Origin: Bacillaceae bacterium UBA7792
Lineage (GTDB): Bacteria; Bacillota; Bacilli; Bacillales; Cytobacillaceae
Assembly (NCBI GenBank): GCA_002480735.1
Contig: DLCS01000052.1
Location: 7,637 to 25,486, forward strand
DNA: 17,850 bases
Direction of reading: 5' to 3'
Below, one piece after another: positions 7,530 to 15,774 of the stretch. The first letter of the stretch is position 1, and every line of letters starts with the position of its first letter. Made by a program: the position numbers and the translations under genes. The notes below the pieces were generated by a model. It ran no database searches. It saw only the letters and a program-made list of their open reading frames with translations, and had not been told where the DNA came from.

Positions 7530-7573
7530 TCAAAACAAAAAATACTCCCACTTCGACATCATAGGTGGGAGTA
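7530..7573 (-). terminator. Intrinsic terminator of the sensor kinase/response regulator operon
   Basis: TACTCCCAC and GTGGGAGTA form a perfect 9-bp stem (7543-7551 with 7565-7573) with a 13-base loop. On the minus strand it is followed by TTTTTTGTTTTGAT, so it ends transcription of the response regulator. The plus-strand side lacks a T-run, but the same hairpin may help end the convergent dehydrogenase transcript. Confidence 0.8.
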
Positions 7574-7598
7574 ACTAGTCATATACATTTAAGAAATG

Positions 7599-8666
7599 CT
7601 AATCCATCAATTGTGCGAATTCCTTTCTTGGTTCCACGCCAAGCTCTTGTTTTAGGGATGTTTTATAGCCATTAAAAGAATCCTTTGCTTCTTTATATTT
7701 CCCCTTCGAAATATAATATTTCACCAGCTCCATTGCATACCGTTCTTCCCAAGGCTCCAGCTCACATAGCTTTTCGATTACTCTTCTGTAAATATCTTGT
7801 TTTCTAGTATCAATATTAGCTGAGAAGACAAAGCTATCTAGGTAATGTAAAAATTCCTTATGTAGATTTTCTCTTTTATGCATAGACCATGGATAGCTAT
7901 CCTCTGATAAATAGTCGTCTTTATAAAAATCTATAAGCCTTTCAATGTTTCCGGAAGCTTGAAGGTTTTGTAGTTCATCGACATCTGTAAAAATATCTAC
8001 CGTCAATCGGTATCTTTCATCCAAGAAACGGATTGGATTTTCTATTCCTATATCCTTGAATTTTTTTCGAAGTTGATAGATGGTCGTATGAAGCAGAGCC
8101 GAGGCTTTGTCGCTTGAGTACTGTGGCCATAAATCTTCCATAATCGCATCACGATGAACAGGTTCATTGTGATGGATCAAATACGCACATAGCTCCTTAA
8201 CTTTTTTTGTTCTCCATTTTATTGGCTTATTATATATATCTCTTAATTGAAAATCACCAAGCAAACGCGCATATAGTACTTCTATTTCCGTCCCTAACGC
8301 GCTTTGGACATTCCTTCGTTGGAGAATTCTTTCTATCGTCTTCTTTAATCTTGCCTTCTCGATCGGCTTGAGAACATAATCAACCGCCTGAACATTAAAT
8401 GCCTCAAGGGCATAGTGGTCATATGCCGTAACAAAGACAATATCAGTGTCAGAGGAATTAATTTTTTCCGCTACTCCCATCCCCGTCATTTCAGGCATCT
8501 CAATATCTAGAAAGACAAGGTCCGGCTTAAGTTTTTGAATCTGTTCAAGCCCCTCAATTGGATTCAAGAATTTTCCTACAATCTCAATATCCCCTATCTC
8601 AATCAAAATGGCCTCCAATAAATTTAATGCCAATATCTCATCATCGACCAATACCACTTTGAGCAT
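7599..8666 (-). CDS. SARP-family response regulator (REC, winged helix, BTAD)
   Basis: This two-component response regulator of about 355 residues acts as a DNA-binding protein. The receiver domain spans about 1-120, with acidic pair DD 8-9, phosphoacceptor Asp54 in VFLDIEMP, Thr80 and Lys100 in LKP. A winged-helix DNA-binding domain follows (about 130-230, with KVKELCAYLI and the recognition segment LLHTTIYQLRKKF), then an all-helical BTAD domain ending ELGVEPRKEF. This is the COG3947 layout. GGGG is 8 bases before the ATG at 8666; ATG 8669 and GTG 8675 are alternatives. It is the last gene of the operon with the hybrid kinase and broken chemotaxis receptor, so the kinase is its probable phosphodonor. 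An intrinsic terminator follows. Confidence 0.9.
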   Translation of the reverse strand: MLKVVLVDDEILALNLLEAILIEIGDIEIVGKFLNPIEGLEQIQKLKPDLVFLDIEMPEMTGMGVAEKINSSDTDIVFVTAYDHYALEAFNVQAVDYVLKPIEKARLKKTIERILQRRNVQSALGTEIEVLYARLLGDFQLRDIYNKPIKWRTKKVKELCAYLIHHNEPVHRDAIMEDLWPQYSSDKASALLHTTIYQLRKKFKDIGIENPIRFLDERYRLTVDIFTDVDELQNLQASGNIERLIDFYKDDYLSEDSYPWSMHKRENLHKEFLHYLDSFVFSANIDTRKQDIYRRVIEKLCELEPWEERYAMELVKYYISKGKYKEAKDSFNGYKTSLKQELGVEPRKEFAQLMD

Positions 8667-8698
8667 CATGGTCACCCCGTCTTTTTGCTAAATCTATG

Positions 8699-9751
8699 TT
8701 ATAGTTTAAATTTTGATACGATTGATTGAAGTCCTTCAGCCATTTGAGCTAATACATCAGCCGATGCAGAGATTTCCTCCATTGATGCATTTTGCTCCTC
8801 CGCTGCCGAGGCTACATTCTGAATGAAGCTGCTTGATTCAGTTGCGATTTCCTGTGCATCCTCCGCCGATTTAACAACCTTATCAGTACTTACCGTCATT
8901 TCGTTTACTATGGTTGCCATCTCATCTATTTGAGAAGTCACTGTTTTTACTCCCTGTTGTATTTCTTGGAAGGATTGTCCTGCACTACCTGCTAAGTTAA
9001 TCCCAGCCTCAATGACGGAGCTATTTGTTATAGACGCTTTAATGGTTTCATCCATTTCCTGTTGAATGCCGTAGATCAGCTGATTCACCTGTTCCCCCGC
9101 CTCAGCTGATTGCTCAGCTAGCTTCCGAACTTCATCGGCAACCACGGCAAATCCTTTTCCGTATTCCCCTGCCCGTGCCGCTTCAATTGCAGCATTTAAG
9201 GCCAATAAATTAGTCTGTTCTGCAATGGAAGTAATGATCGAAATGACGGCACCAATTTGCTCTGACTTCTGTCCTAGAGAAAGAATGATTTTTTTCATTT
9301 CATGACTAGATTGTTTAATCTGATCCATCTGCTTTATGGATTCTTGGATCACTTCGTTTCCTCTAGTTGCTTGTCTAGTCGCTTCATTCGAAGAGGTGGC
9401 TACTTCTTGAAATTTTGCCGAAATCTGTTGAATGGTGTCAGAAATATTCTCCATTTCTTGTGCGGCATGGTATGCCTTTGACATCTGCTCTTCCGACCCT
9501 GTGGAAATTTTGTGAATCGATAAGGTAATTTCCTCTGTCGCCTTACTCGTTTGCTCACTGCTTGCAGACAGTTCTTCTGAAGTCGCTGCAACCTGTTCGG
9601 TTGTTCTTGCCACTTCTCCGATCATTTCTTGCAGATTTATGGTCATTTGGTTGATATCATGAACAAGCTGACCAATTTCATCCTTTTGTTTGACCTGCAG
9701 GGGTTCTGCCGTTAAATCACCTGTGGCAAGTCTATTTACCTGCTTCATCAT
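8699..9751 (-). CDS. Methyl-accepting chemotaxis protein, C-terminal signalling part (broken gene)
   Basis: This 350-residue frame holds only the cytoplasmic part of a chemoreceptor: the second half of a HAMP domain ([13 protein letters not shown] to about 40) and a complete methyl-accepting signalling hairpin with the conserved tip [22 protein letters not shown] (about 174-195) and [12 protein letters not shown] (204-215). No transmembrane or sensor domain precedes it. The missing N-terminus is found in another frame immediately upstream (9732-9926), and the two overlap by 20 bases. The ATGATG at its start has no ribosome-binding site, so expression would depend on coupling to the short upstream frame. 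I read it as a remnant of a receptor that lost its sensor region. It sits between a hybrid kinase and a response regulator. Confidence 0.75.
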   Translation of the reverse strand: MMKQVNRLATGDLTAEPLQVKQKDEIGQLVHDINQMTINLQEMIGEVARTTEQVAATSEELSASSEQTSKATEEITLSIHKISTGSEEQMSKAYHAAQEMENISDTIQQISAKFQEVATSSNEATRQATRGNEVIQESIKQMDQIKQSSHEMKKIILSLGQKSEQIGAVISIITSIAEQTNLLALNAAIEAARAGEYGKGFAVVADEVRKLAEQSAEAGEQVNQLIYGIQQEMDETIKASITNSSVIEAGINLAGSAGQSFQEIQQGVKTVTSQIDEMATIVNEMTVSTDKVVKSAEDAQEIATESSSFIQNVASAAEEQNASMEEISASADVLAQMAEGLQSIVSKFKL

Positions 9752-9926
9752 TTAACACATCAATCATTTGGATTACTTGTTTCGCACTATTTTTCAGCAT
9801 TTGTCTCCCAAGTTCATCCATATTAGATTTGGAAGTTTCATAGCCTACGAAACCAATAACGAGACATGGCACTGATAGGATGAGCATGGCCACTGTAATT
9901 AATTTCAGTTGAATATTATACTTCAT
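9732..9926 (-). pseudogene. N-terminal fragment of the chemotaxis receptor
   Basis: From the ATG at 9926 (GGAGGG 5 bases upstream) the frame encodes a basic start, one strong membrane helix (about residues 6-26) and the first residues of an extracytoplasmic region (NMDELGRQMLKNSAKQVIQM), as in normal chemoreceptors with a Cache-like sensor. It ends at TAG 9732, after [10 protein letters not shown], where the sensor domain should continue. The rest of the sensor, the second membrane helix and the first half of HAMP are absent. The downstream signalling part continues in another frame. The best reading is an internal deletion that also shifted the frame. Confidence 0.75.
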
Positions 9927-9999
9927 CATAACCCTCCACCACTCAAAATTCATGGTATAAGTCTATCAACCTCTACTGAACATATTCTGAACAAATATC

Positions 10000-12900
10000 C
10001 TACGAAATAGATTGAGGTTCTCTCAAAAACGGAAAATGTATTTCTGCTATCGTTCCGATATCATTGCTATCAATTGTAATCGAGGAGGATTCATAATGGG
10101 TGAGCCGTTTGGCAATATTTAGAAGACCCACTCCCTGCTTAATTTGTTTATCCTTATCCCATATTTTCCTGAGAACTTCCTTTGGAATCCCCTTTCCATT
10201 GTCAATAATTCGAAAAATGACCTGTCCGTTCTCTTTCTTAATGATTACTGTTACCTTTCCACCTTCAGACTTATTCTTGAGGCCATGAATAATTGCGTTT
10301 TCAACAAGCGGCTGCAGCAATAATGGAGGTATCAAGCAATGAAAATCCCCATCCATCTCAATTTCTAATTCCAGTTGGTCCGGAAATCTCGTTCGGTGAA
10401 TATTCACGTAGGATTGAATCAATGAGAGCTCCTTCTCTAGTGGCACCAATCGACTTGTATTTTCGAAAGCAAAGCTTCCCCTCAAGAATGTTGCAAAATC
10501 TGTGATCATCGTTCGTGATTTTTCCAAATCAATATAGCTTAGAGATAATATCGTATTTAGCACATTATAGATAAAATGAGGCTTGATCTGCGCCTGCAAA
10601 AAGGCAATCTCCATTTTCGTAACCGTTTCTGATGATTCCTTCATTAATAATAGATTCCTTATCCTTGTCTTCAGTTCGGAAGCGACGAATGGCTTATGCA
10701 AGAAATCATTTGCTCCAGACTGAAACGCAGCAATCATATCCTCTGGAGTGATGGCAGCAGTCAGCATGAGTATAGGTAATTCCGAGAGATTAAAAGATTT
10801 TCTAATTTGTTGGCTAACCTCATATCCTGATAATCCTGGCATCATGATGTCAAGGACAACGAGAGCGATTTCAGGATTATTTTTTAACTCTTCAAGTACG
10901 GCCGCCCCATTATCGACTGCAATGATCGAATAGGCTTCTGACTCAAGTGTATCGATCAGAACTCTTAAGTTGACATGATCATCATCGGCAATCAGAATCT
11001 TTTTCGGACCATTTTCATATCGATATGGCAATGATAACGCTACCGGACTTTGGATCGAAAAATATTGCCTTGGGACCTTCTTTTTTCTCATTTCATTTGG
11101 GAAAGCAGCAGGTAAAGAAACTAAAAAAGTGGTGCCTTCTCCAACCTTCGAATGTACAGAGATTTCTCCTCCCTGTACTTCAACAAGCTGCTTTACGACA
11201 CTAAGACCCAAACCAGCTCCCTTTACCGAATTATCGAATTGCGTGAAGGGCTCAAATAATCGTTCCATATGTTCTGGTGGTATCCCCACTCCCGTATCAC
11301 GAACCTCCAACACCACCTTATCCATTTGCTTATAGCATGAAATGTCCACACTTCCAGCTTCCGTGTACTTCACTGCATTATCGATTAAATTATAGAGAAT
11401 TTGCCGCAGCCTATCTTCATCTGCAAAAACAAATGTCCCTCGGGGGATATGGCTTGTCAATCGCAAATCCTTTTTAATCATATACTGAAAGATTTCAACA
11501 GTGACATGGATGAGCGCATACAAATCAACTGGGGTTTTCCAAAGCTTTAATTCACCTTGCTGAAGCTTCGAATAATCCAATATATCTTTCACAAGATGAG
11601 ACAGGCGTTCCGCAATACTTAAGATAAGAGATACTTTTTCTTTTTCAGCTTCATTCATCCCCGAATCCTTTCTGTCTATGATGGATTGGGAAATCGCAGT
11701 AATTCCATGGAGTGGCGTTCGGAATTCATGGGAGGTCTTTGCCAAAAATTCGTCTTTTAATTTGTCAATACGCATGAGTGCATTGGAAAGCTCTTCTTTT
11801 TTCAGAAATGAATCGGTAAAACGGTAGGAAATGAACAGGGAAAGCATTGTCAAAATAATAAATGGCAAAAAAGGGGGTAAAATGGTCAATTGAAAATTAC
11901 TAATCACATTCAACGTACCGACGATAAAATACCCAAGTATGGCAACCGAGCTGACAGTTAAATAGACGGCTCCGGTTTCTTTATGCTTAATAGCTCTAAT
12001 TTGGATAAAAATTACATACAAAATGATGATAAGCAGGTAAGTTGAATATGCCATCTGCAATTCCGAGTGAAGACGAATGGGCAATACACAAGTAGCATTT
12101 AGAAAGATTCCAGTTGCTACCAACAACCGTAAAATCCTTCTATTCCCATATTTTCGTAAGGCATAATAAAAATAAAGAAGTAGAAAAATTCCAAAACAAA
12201 TACTCGTAACCATTTGGATTCTCTCAAATACTTCATACGTCATATTCGGAATAATTGACAGCAGCACCTTCTCTCCATGTGAGGCGGAGTAGCCAATGAC
12301 TGCCAAGCATAATTGAGAAAAATAGAACAGCTCAATATCTTTTTTAAAATGAAGATAACTTCCAAAGAAATAAATAAACATCATGATGAAAGCTGAAATG
12401 GTCACCCAATCATATAGAAGGGAGCTCTCATGAAGTTTTGAAATACTTTGCTGATCGCCAAAATAAATCGAACCGACGATTCCGCCGCCAGAAGCATAAT
12501 CAAAATTAGCTACTTGGACGATTAATTCTATTTCTGTTTGATCTGGAGAAAAATAAATTGAATAAGGAATATTGTGCTGCACATATGTATCCTCATCCCC
12601 AGGCTGTCCGCTCTGTCCCTTCAGCTTCCCATCGATGAAAATAGCATTGGACATGCGTATATTCGTTGTCTTTATTCCAAAGACATCATCATTTTCATCG
12701 ATTAAAATTTTGAGGCGGTACGTACCATTCGTATATTTCGGCACATTCGCTCCGTCAATTTCGTATTTTGTCCATAACGAGGGAACTTTGACGGAATGAG
12801 AAAGAGCTGAATCATATTGTTTTGGTTCCACTAATTGACCTGGAACAAACTCCCATTCCCCTTTGAGCTCAATTGCTCCCTTTTGAAAATCATAGTCACG

Positions 12901-13029
12901 GGCATCAAGTACCCCATTCTTCGCTATGGGTGCACGAGGACTATGAATCTGCTTAAATATTTGATTGGTAATGACACCTAACATCAATGTAATTACAATT
13001 AATAATACGATCACTGGTACTTTCTTCAT
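10000..13029 (-). CDS. Hybrid sensor histidine kinase with two kinase modules around a receiver domain
   Basis: This is a 1009-residue membrane sensor. It has an N-terminal helix (5-25), an extracytoplasmic beta-rich region (about 40-195) and a block of seven membrane helices (about 205-402), together the 7TMR-DISM layout. A classical kinase core follows: HisKA His434 (SHEFRTPLHG), N-box Asn551, DTGVG (578-582), GAGLGLS (604-610). Then comes a receiver domain (677-796) with acidic residues 682-684, phosphoacceptor Asp727 (LDIMMPG) and Lys779. Last is a LytS-type kinase module with IKPHFIYN (His818), VENAIIHG (Asn911), DNGKG (943-947) and GVGLLN. All key residues of both modules are present. 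It opens an operon with the chemoreceptor remnant and the SARP regulator, its likely partner. AGGAA lies about 9 bases before the ATG. Confidence 0.92.
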   Translation of the reverse strand: MKKVPVIVLLIVITLMLGVITNQIFKQIHSPRAPIAKNGVLDARDYDFQKGAIELKGEWEFVPGQLVEPKQYDSALSHSVKVPSLWTKYEIDGANVPKYTNGTYRLKILIDENDDVFGIKTTNIRMSNAIFIDGKLKGQSGQPGDEDTYVQHNIPYSIYFSPDQTEIELIVQVANFDYASGGGIVGSIYFGDQQSISKLHESSLLYDWVTISAFIMMFIYFFGSYLHFKKDIELFYFSQLCLAVIGYSASHGEKVLLSIIPNMTYEVFERIQMVTSICFGIFLLLYFYYALRKYGNRRILRLLVATGIFLNATCVLPIRLHSELQMAYSTYLLIIILYVIFIQIRAIKHKETGAVYLTVSSVAILGYFIVGTLNVISNFQLTILPPFLPFIILTMLSLFISYRFTDSFLKKEELSNALMRIDKLKDEFLAKTSHEFRTPLHGITAISQSIIDRKDSGMNEAEKEKVSLILSIAERLSHLVKDILDYSKLQQGELKLWKTPVDLYALIHVTVEIFQYMIKKDLRLTSHIPRGTFVFADEDRLRQILYNLIDNAVKYTEAGSVDISCYKQMDKVVLEVRDTGVGIPPEHMERLFEPFTQFDNSVKGAGLGLSVVKQLVEVQGGEISVHSKVGEGTTFLVSLPAAFPNEMRKKKVPRQYFSIQSPVALSLPYRYENGPKKILIADDDHVNLRVLIDTLESEAYSIIAVDNGAAVLEELKNNPEIALVVLDIMMPGLSGYEVSQQIRKSFNLSELPILMLTAAITPEDMIAAFQSGANDFLHKPFVASELKTRIRNLLLMKESSETVTKMEIAFLQAQIKPHFIYNVLNTILSLSYIDLEKSRTMITDFATFLRGSFAFENTSRLVPLEKELSLIQSYVNIHRTRFPDQLELEIEMDGDFHCLIPPLLLQPLVENAIIHGLKNKSEGGKVTVIIKKENGQVIFRIIDNGKGIPKEVLRKIWDKDKQIKQGVGLLNIAKRLTHYESSSITIDSNDIGTIAEIHFPFLREPQSIS

Positions 13030-13074
13030 TCGACCAATTCCTCACGCTCAATTTAAAATGTTCCTAGTAAGTTG

Positions 13075-13107
13075 ATTGTAGTGTGGTTTTGGTATCCATT
13101 CAATACC
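13075..13107 (-). promoter_or_regulatory. Sigma-A promoter of the hybrid kinase operon with overlapping inverted repeat
   Basis: On the minus strand TTGAAT (13103-13098) and TACAAT (13080-13075) are separated by 17 bp, leaving a leader of roughly 40 bases before the kinase ATG. GGTAT and ATACC (13091-13107, 7 bases between) form an inverted repeat that covers the -35 element, a position typical of a repressor or autoregulatory site. Confidence 0.6.
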
Positions 13108-13129
13108 GAAATTTTAAAAAATTATGGAA

Positions 13130-13172
13130 AAGTATAGAGAAAGGGGATGCTTCATTGATTGAAACATCCCCT
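13130..13172 (-). terminator. Intrinsic terminator downstream of the Rpn nuclease gene
   Basis: AGGGGATG and CATCCCCT pair (13142-13149 with 13165-13172), and TTCA/TGAA extend the stem after one mismatch. The minus-strand tail is TTTCTCTATACTTTT, a moderate T-run. It lies about 120 bases past the Rpn stop and just before the kinase operon promoter. The 13173-13291 stretch shows nothing else I can name. Confidence 0.6.
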
Positions 13173-13291
13173 ACTTTTCATTTTTAATCAATTTCATATG
13201 GCTCTCCAATATTTGTCTTAAAAAAATGCCTTAGGTTAATATATAGTCCCAAAACATTTTTGAAATAAGTCGAGATACCATCAAAAGAATT

Positions 13292-14176
13292 TTAAAAATT
13301 ATTCAATTTTTCCTTTAGCCCTCTAACCTTCTCAATATCCATTTTAGCAATTTCTGCAATCAATTCTTCAGACAATCCTTTTTTGATCATTTCTAAAACT
13401 AGTTGTTCTTTTCCCTTTTCCATTCCCTTCTCATAGTAGGAGTTTGGCAGTTTTAGGACTTGTGTTACTTCTTGATCTGGCAGTTTTGTGATTTCTTCCC
13501 TCATCTTTCTTTCCTCCTCTTCATTTAATCGTAAATACGTTTCAAAAAAACCGTAAAGAAGCTCCATCTTTGCTGGGTTTAATTTCATTCTACTGAGCAT
13601 CCGTAAGAATTCAAGCTTCACATGAATTCGTTCATGTTTGGTATATCCCATTTTACTGAGGAGTGCTGCGGCAGCTGGATTATTGCTTCGAATATAAGAG
13701 CGCCAATCACTATTTATAAGATGAAGCTGTAAGTAATGGAATGATAAGACGTTAAAGGTTGGAAATGTTATGGTAAATTGATTAGGCACTTCTCTTGGAT
13801 CATTATAACTGAAAACAGCAATAGGAAGTACAGGTTTACGGTGTTTTTCATAGAGGCGGCTTGCGTAAATAAACATCCGTTCGTGGAATTCTTTCTGGAA
13901 GTAGGATTGTGGCTCTATGTGGACAAGGAGCACGGTCTCTTCACCTTGTAGCTTTGTCTCAACAAGGATATCAACTTCTCTTTTTTCTCCTTTTACAATA
14001 TCTGTAAAAATCTCTTGTTCAAGAAAAATTGTGTGGGAAAAATCAATGTATTCGTATTCCCGAGGAAAAAAAGCTTCGACAAACTCTTGGAAAAATGTTC
14101 TAATCAACTCTTTGAACAGCCTGTCATGGTTTGTATAAATTGAGCTTTTTTCATGCAATAAAGTAGTTATTGACAA
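13292..14176 (-). CDS. Rpn-family PD-(D/E)XK nuclease / putative transposase-like protein (intact copy)
   Basis: This 294-residue protein belongs to the Rpn (YhgA-like, PDDEXK_2) family, whose studied members are DNA endonucleases that promote recombination. The nuclease core is recognisable: DRLFKELI near the N-terminus (about 18-25), Asp69 in KREVDILVETK, then Glu88 and Gln90 in VHIEPQSY, the E-x-Q variant of the active site. A conserved middle region runs to NPAKMELLYGFF, and the end is charged and helical (GMEKGKEQ). I chose the TTG at 14176, with AAAGGGAG 7 bases upstream; the ATG at 14194 overlaps that site. A 5'-truncated paralogue lies at 14933-15748. A candidate promoter is upstream and a terminator downstream, so it is a single-gene unit. 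No insertion-sequence ends were seen. Confidence 0.85.
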   Translation of the reverse strand: MSITTLLHEKSSIYTNHDRLFKELIRTFFQEFVEAFFPREYEYIDFSHTIFLEQEIFTDIVKGEKREVDILVETKLQGEETVLLVHIEPQSYFQKEFHERMFIYASRLYEKHRKPVLPIAVFSYNDPREVPNQFTITFPTFNVLSFHYLQLHLINSDWRSYIRSNNPAAAALLSKMGYTKHERIHVKLEFLRMLSRMKLNPAKMELLYGFFETYLRLNEEEERKMREEITKLPDQEVTQVLKLPNSYYEKGMEKGKEQLVLEMIKKGLSEELIAEIAKMDIEKVRGLKEKLNNF

Positions 14177-14220
14177 AAGGGCACTCCCTTTCATTAGAGT
14201 CTAGTTTCTTATACAGTTCC

Positions 14221-14250
14221 ATTGTACCAGTCAAATAAAGACCTACACAA
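14221..14250 (-). promoter_or_regulatory. Candidate promoter of the intact Rpn gene
   Basis: On the minus strand TTGTGT (14250-14245), 18 bp and TACAAT (14226-14221) with an extended -10 TGG. A second option in the same stretch is TTGACT with TATAAG at only 15 bp. The leader to the TTG start would be about 40 bases. Confidence 0.4.
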
Positions 14251-14262
14251 TATTCTTTATAT

Positions 14263-14303
14263 GAAAAAAGAGGACTGCTTAATGATTCAAGACAATCCTC
14301 TGC
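14263..14303 (-). terminator. Intrinsic terminator of the SLH-domain gene remnant
   Basis: On the minus strand AGAGGATTG pairs with CAGTCCTCT (14293-14301 with 14269-14277, one G-U pair), followed by TTTTTC. It sits 12 bases after the SLH fragment's stop, so it is the original 3' end of that gene. Confidence 0.75.
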
Positions 14304-14314
14304 TTCAAAACAGT

Positions 14315-14617
14315 TTATTTTAAGACTTCTTTTCTATCACTATTAATTGAGAATTGATGCTCTCTTCCCGCTTCTTCAATCTCTTCATATGCCCAGTGAG
14401 TAGTTGGTACGTCCTTGAAGGTTGGAGTGGTTACTCCAGTTAATGGACCACGCTTGAAGAGGCGGTTAAGCACCTTCACGGCTTGAGCTCTTGTTAGCTT
14501 TTCTTCTGGGTGGAAGTTGCCATCCTCATAACCAACCATAATTTCGGTAGCTTTCAAGAAATTAATGGCGTCAGCTGCCCAATGCTTTGCTGGAACATCC
14601 TTGTAACTAGCCTTGCT
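14315..14617 (-). pseudogene. 3' remnant of an S-layer homology (SLH) domain protein gene
   Basis: The frame encodes one nearly full SLH repeat (YKDVPAKHWAADAINFL, then IMVGYEDGNFHPEEKLTRAQ and KVLNRLF) and the start of a second (FKDVPTTHWAYEEIEEA), ending about 30 residues later at a stop followed by a proper terminator. SLH domains anchor surface proteins to cell-wall polymers. There is no signal peptide, no body domain and no ribosome-binding site. Upstream, the reading frame is closed by TAG at 14639-14641, and homology is lost by about 14617. An ATG at 14557 could give an 80-residue peptide, but this is probably just the surviving C-terminal end of a larger surface protein. Confidence 0.75.
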
Positions 14618-14685
14618 ATACTTGAGAGTTTTCCGCAGCTATCAAGGTTTTTTGCATGTCTTTTTCTGTTTAGCTGTTAAAGTCA

Positions 14686-14735
14686 GGAGTCATTGATGAC
14701 TACCGATTTTAGGACCTTCGGGTCCCTTTCTTTTT
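14686..14735 (+). terminator. Plus-strand paired hairpins with UUCG-loop terminator, no gene attached
   Basis: Two hairpins lie in tandem: GG-AGTCA-TTGA-TGACT-a-CC (14686-14704) and GGACC-TTCG-GGTCC (14712-14725), the second followed by CTTTCTTTTT. The second is a classic plus-strand intrinsic terminator with a stable UUCG loop. No plus-strand gene precedes it; the DNA to its left is the minus-strand SLH remnant. It is probably the 3' end of a lost RNA or leader. The rest of 14618-14932 holds only AT-rich DNA and the next terminator. Confidence 0.6.
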
Positions 14736-14804
14736 ATGAGAATAATATAAATTTCATTTGAATTCAATGGAACTTATATCCACTTAATGCCAATATAATT
14801 GACG

Positions 14805-14865
14805 AAAATAAAAAGAAAACGAAAGTGACGGTGGCGAACTTAATTCATCACCGCCACTTTCGTTT
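14805..14865 (-). terminator. Strong intrinsic terminator of the truncated Rpn copy
   Basis: A 17-bp stem (14849-14865 with 14817-14833, a single G-U pair on the minus strand) with a 15-base loop is followed on the minus strand by TTTTCTTTTTATTTTC. It lies about 70 bases past the stop of the second Rpn copy. Confidence 0.85.
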
Positions 14866-14932
14866 CCGAATAGAACGCCATTGAATATGACTCTTAATAG
14901 CTTAGTTTGCTGCTTTATCAACGAGACAACTA

Positions 14933-15748
14933 CTAATCCATTTCCTTCTTTATATCTTCTATCATTTCTTTTGGGAGTCCTGTGAACTCTCTAATGCTAT
15001 TAACGTCAATCCCTTTTCCTAACATTTTTTTTGCTATGTCTATCCCTTGTATCAATTTTCCTTGTTCGATTCCTTCTTTAATACCCTGTTTAATTCCCTT
15101 TTCAAAATAGGAATTTGGTAGCTTGAGCACCTGGTTCATCTCATGTTCTGGAAGCTTTGTTATTTCCTCTCTCATTCGTTCTTCCTCCTTTTCATTGAGT
15201 CGTAAATACGTTTCAAAAAAACCATAAAGGAGTTCCATCTTCGCTGGATTTAATTCCACTTTACTTAGCATTCGCAGAAATTCAAGTTTTACTTGAATAC
15301 GTTCTTCTTCAGCGTATCCCATTTTACTTAACAAGGCTGCAGCAGCAGGATTATTATTGTGAATAAATGCTCGCCAATTTTTCTTAATGAGATGAAGCTG
15401 TAAATATTGAAACTCATGAATTTTCAATGTTGGAAATGAGATTGTAAATTGAGTAGGAATGTCACGCTTATTAGGATAGCTGAAGACGGCAATTGGAAGT
15501 ATAGGCTTTCGATGGTATTCGTAGAGGCGGCTGTTATAAATAAACATTCGTTCGTGGAATTCTTTCTGGAAGTAGGATTGTGGTTCAATGTGGACAACAA
15601 TGATGGTATCTTCGCCCTTCAGCTTCGTTTCAACCAAAATATCAACCTCTCGTTTTTCACCTTTGACAATGTCAGTAAATACCTCCTTATCAAGAAAAGT
15701 GATTTGGGAAAAATCGATATATGCATACTCTTCGGGGAAGAAGGCTAC
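14933..15748 (-). pseudogene. Second Rpn-family nuclease gene, 5'-truncated
   Basis: From about 15745 downward the frame matches the intact Rpn copy (AFFPEEYAYIDFSQ, then FTDIVKGEKREVDILVETK and VHIEPQSYFQKEFHERMFIY), with very similar DNA in places. The first 30-40 residues, including the DRLFKEL segment, are missing: the frame runs into TAA two codons before AFFP. The first usable start is TTG 15637, inside VDILVETK, which would drop the catalytic Asp, so nuclease function is unlikely. The C-terminal tail differs from copy 1 and carries a Gly-every-four-residues run (GIKQGIKEGIEQGK), a feature seen in many Rpn proteins. A strong terminator follows. Confidence 0.8.
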
Positions 15749-15774
15749 TCTTTAATTCAATAGAGAGCTTTAAG

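Noticed and set aside
7543..7573. Terminator assigned to the FAD dehydrogenase on the plus strand
   Set aside because: The plus-strand side of the stem lacks a T-run, while the minus-strand side has TTTTTTGTTTT, so it primarily serves the minus-strand operon.
9732..9751. Programmed frameshift joining the two chemoreceptor frames
   Set aside because: No slippery sequence stands out, and a joined product would still lack the sensor, second membrane helix and half of HAMP, so a deletion must be involved.
13292..15748. Composite transposon flanked by two Rpn genes
   Set aside because: Rpn proteins are only transposase-like, the copies are in direct orientation, and I found no terminal inverted repeats or target duplications.
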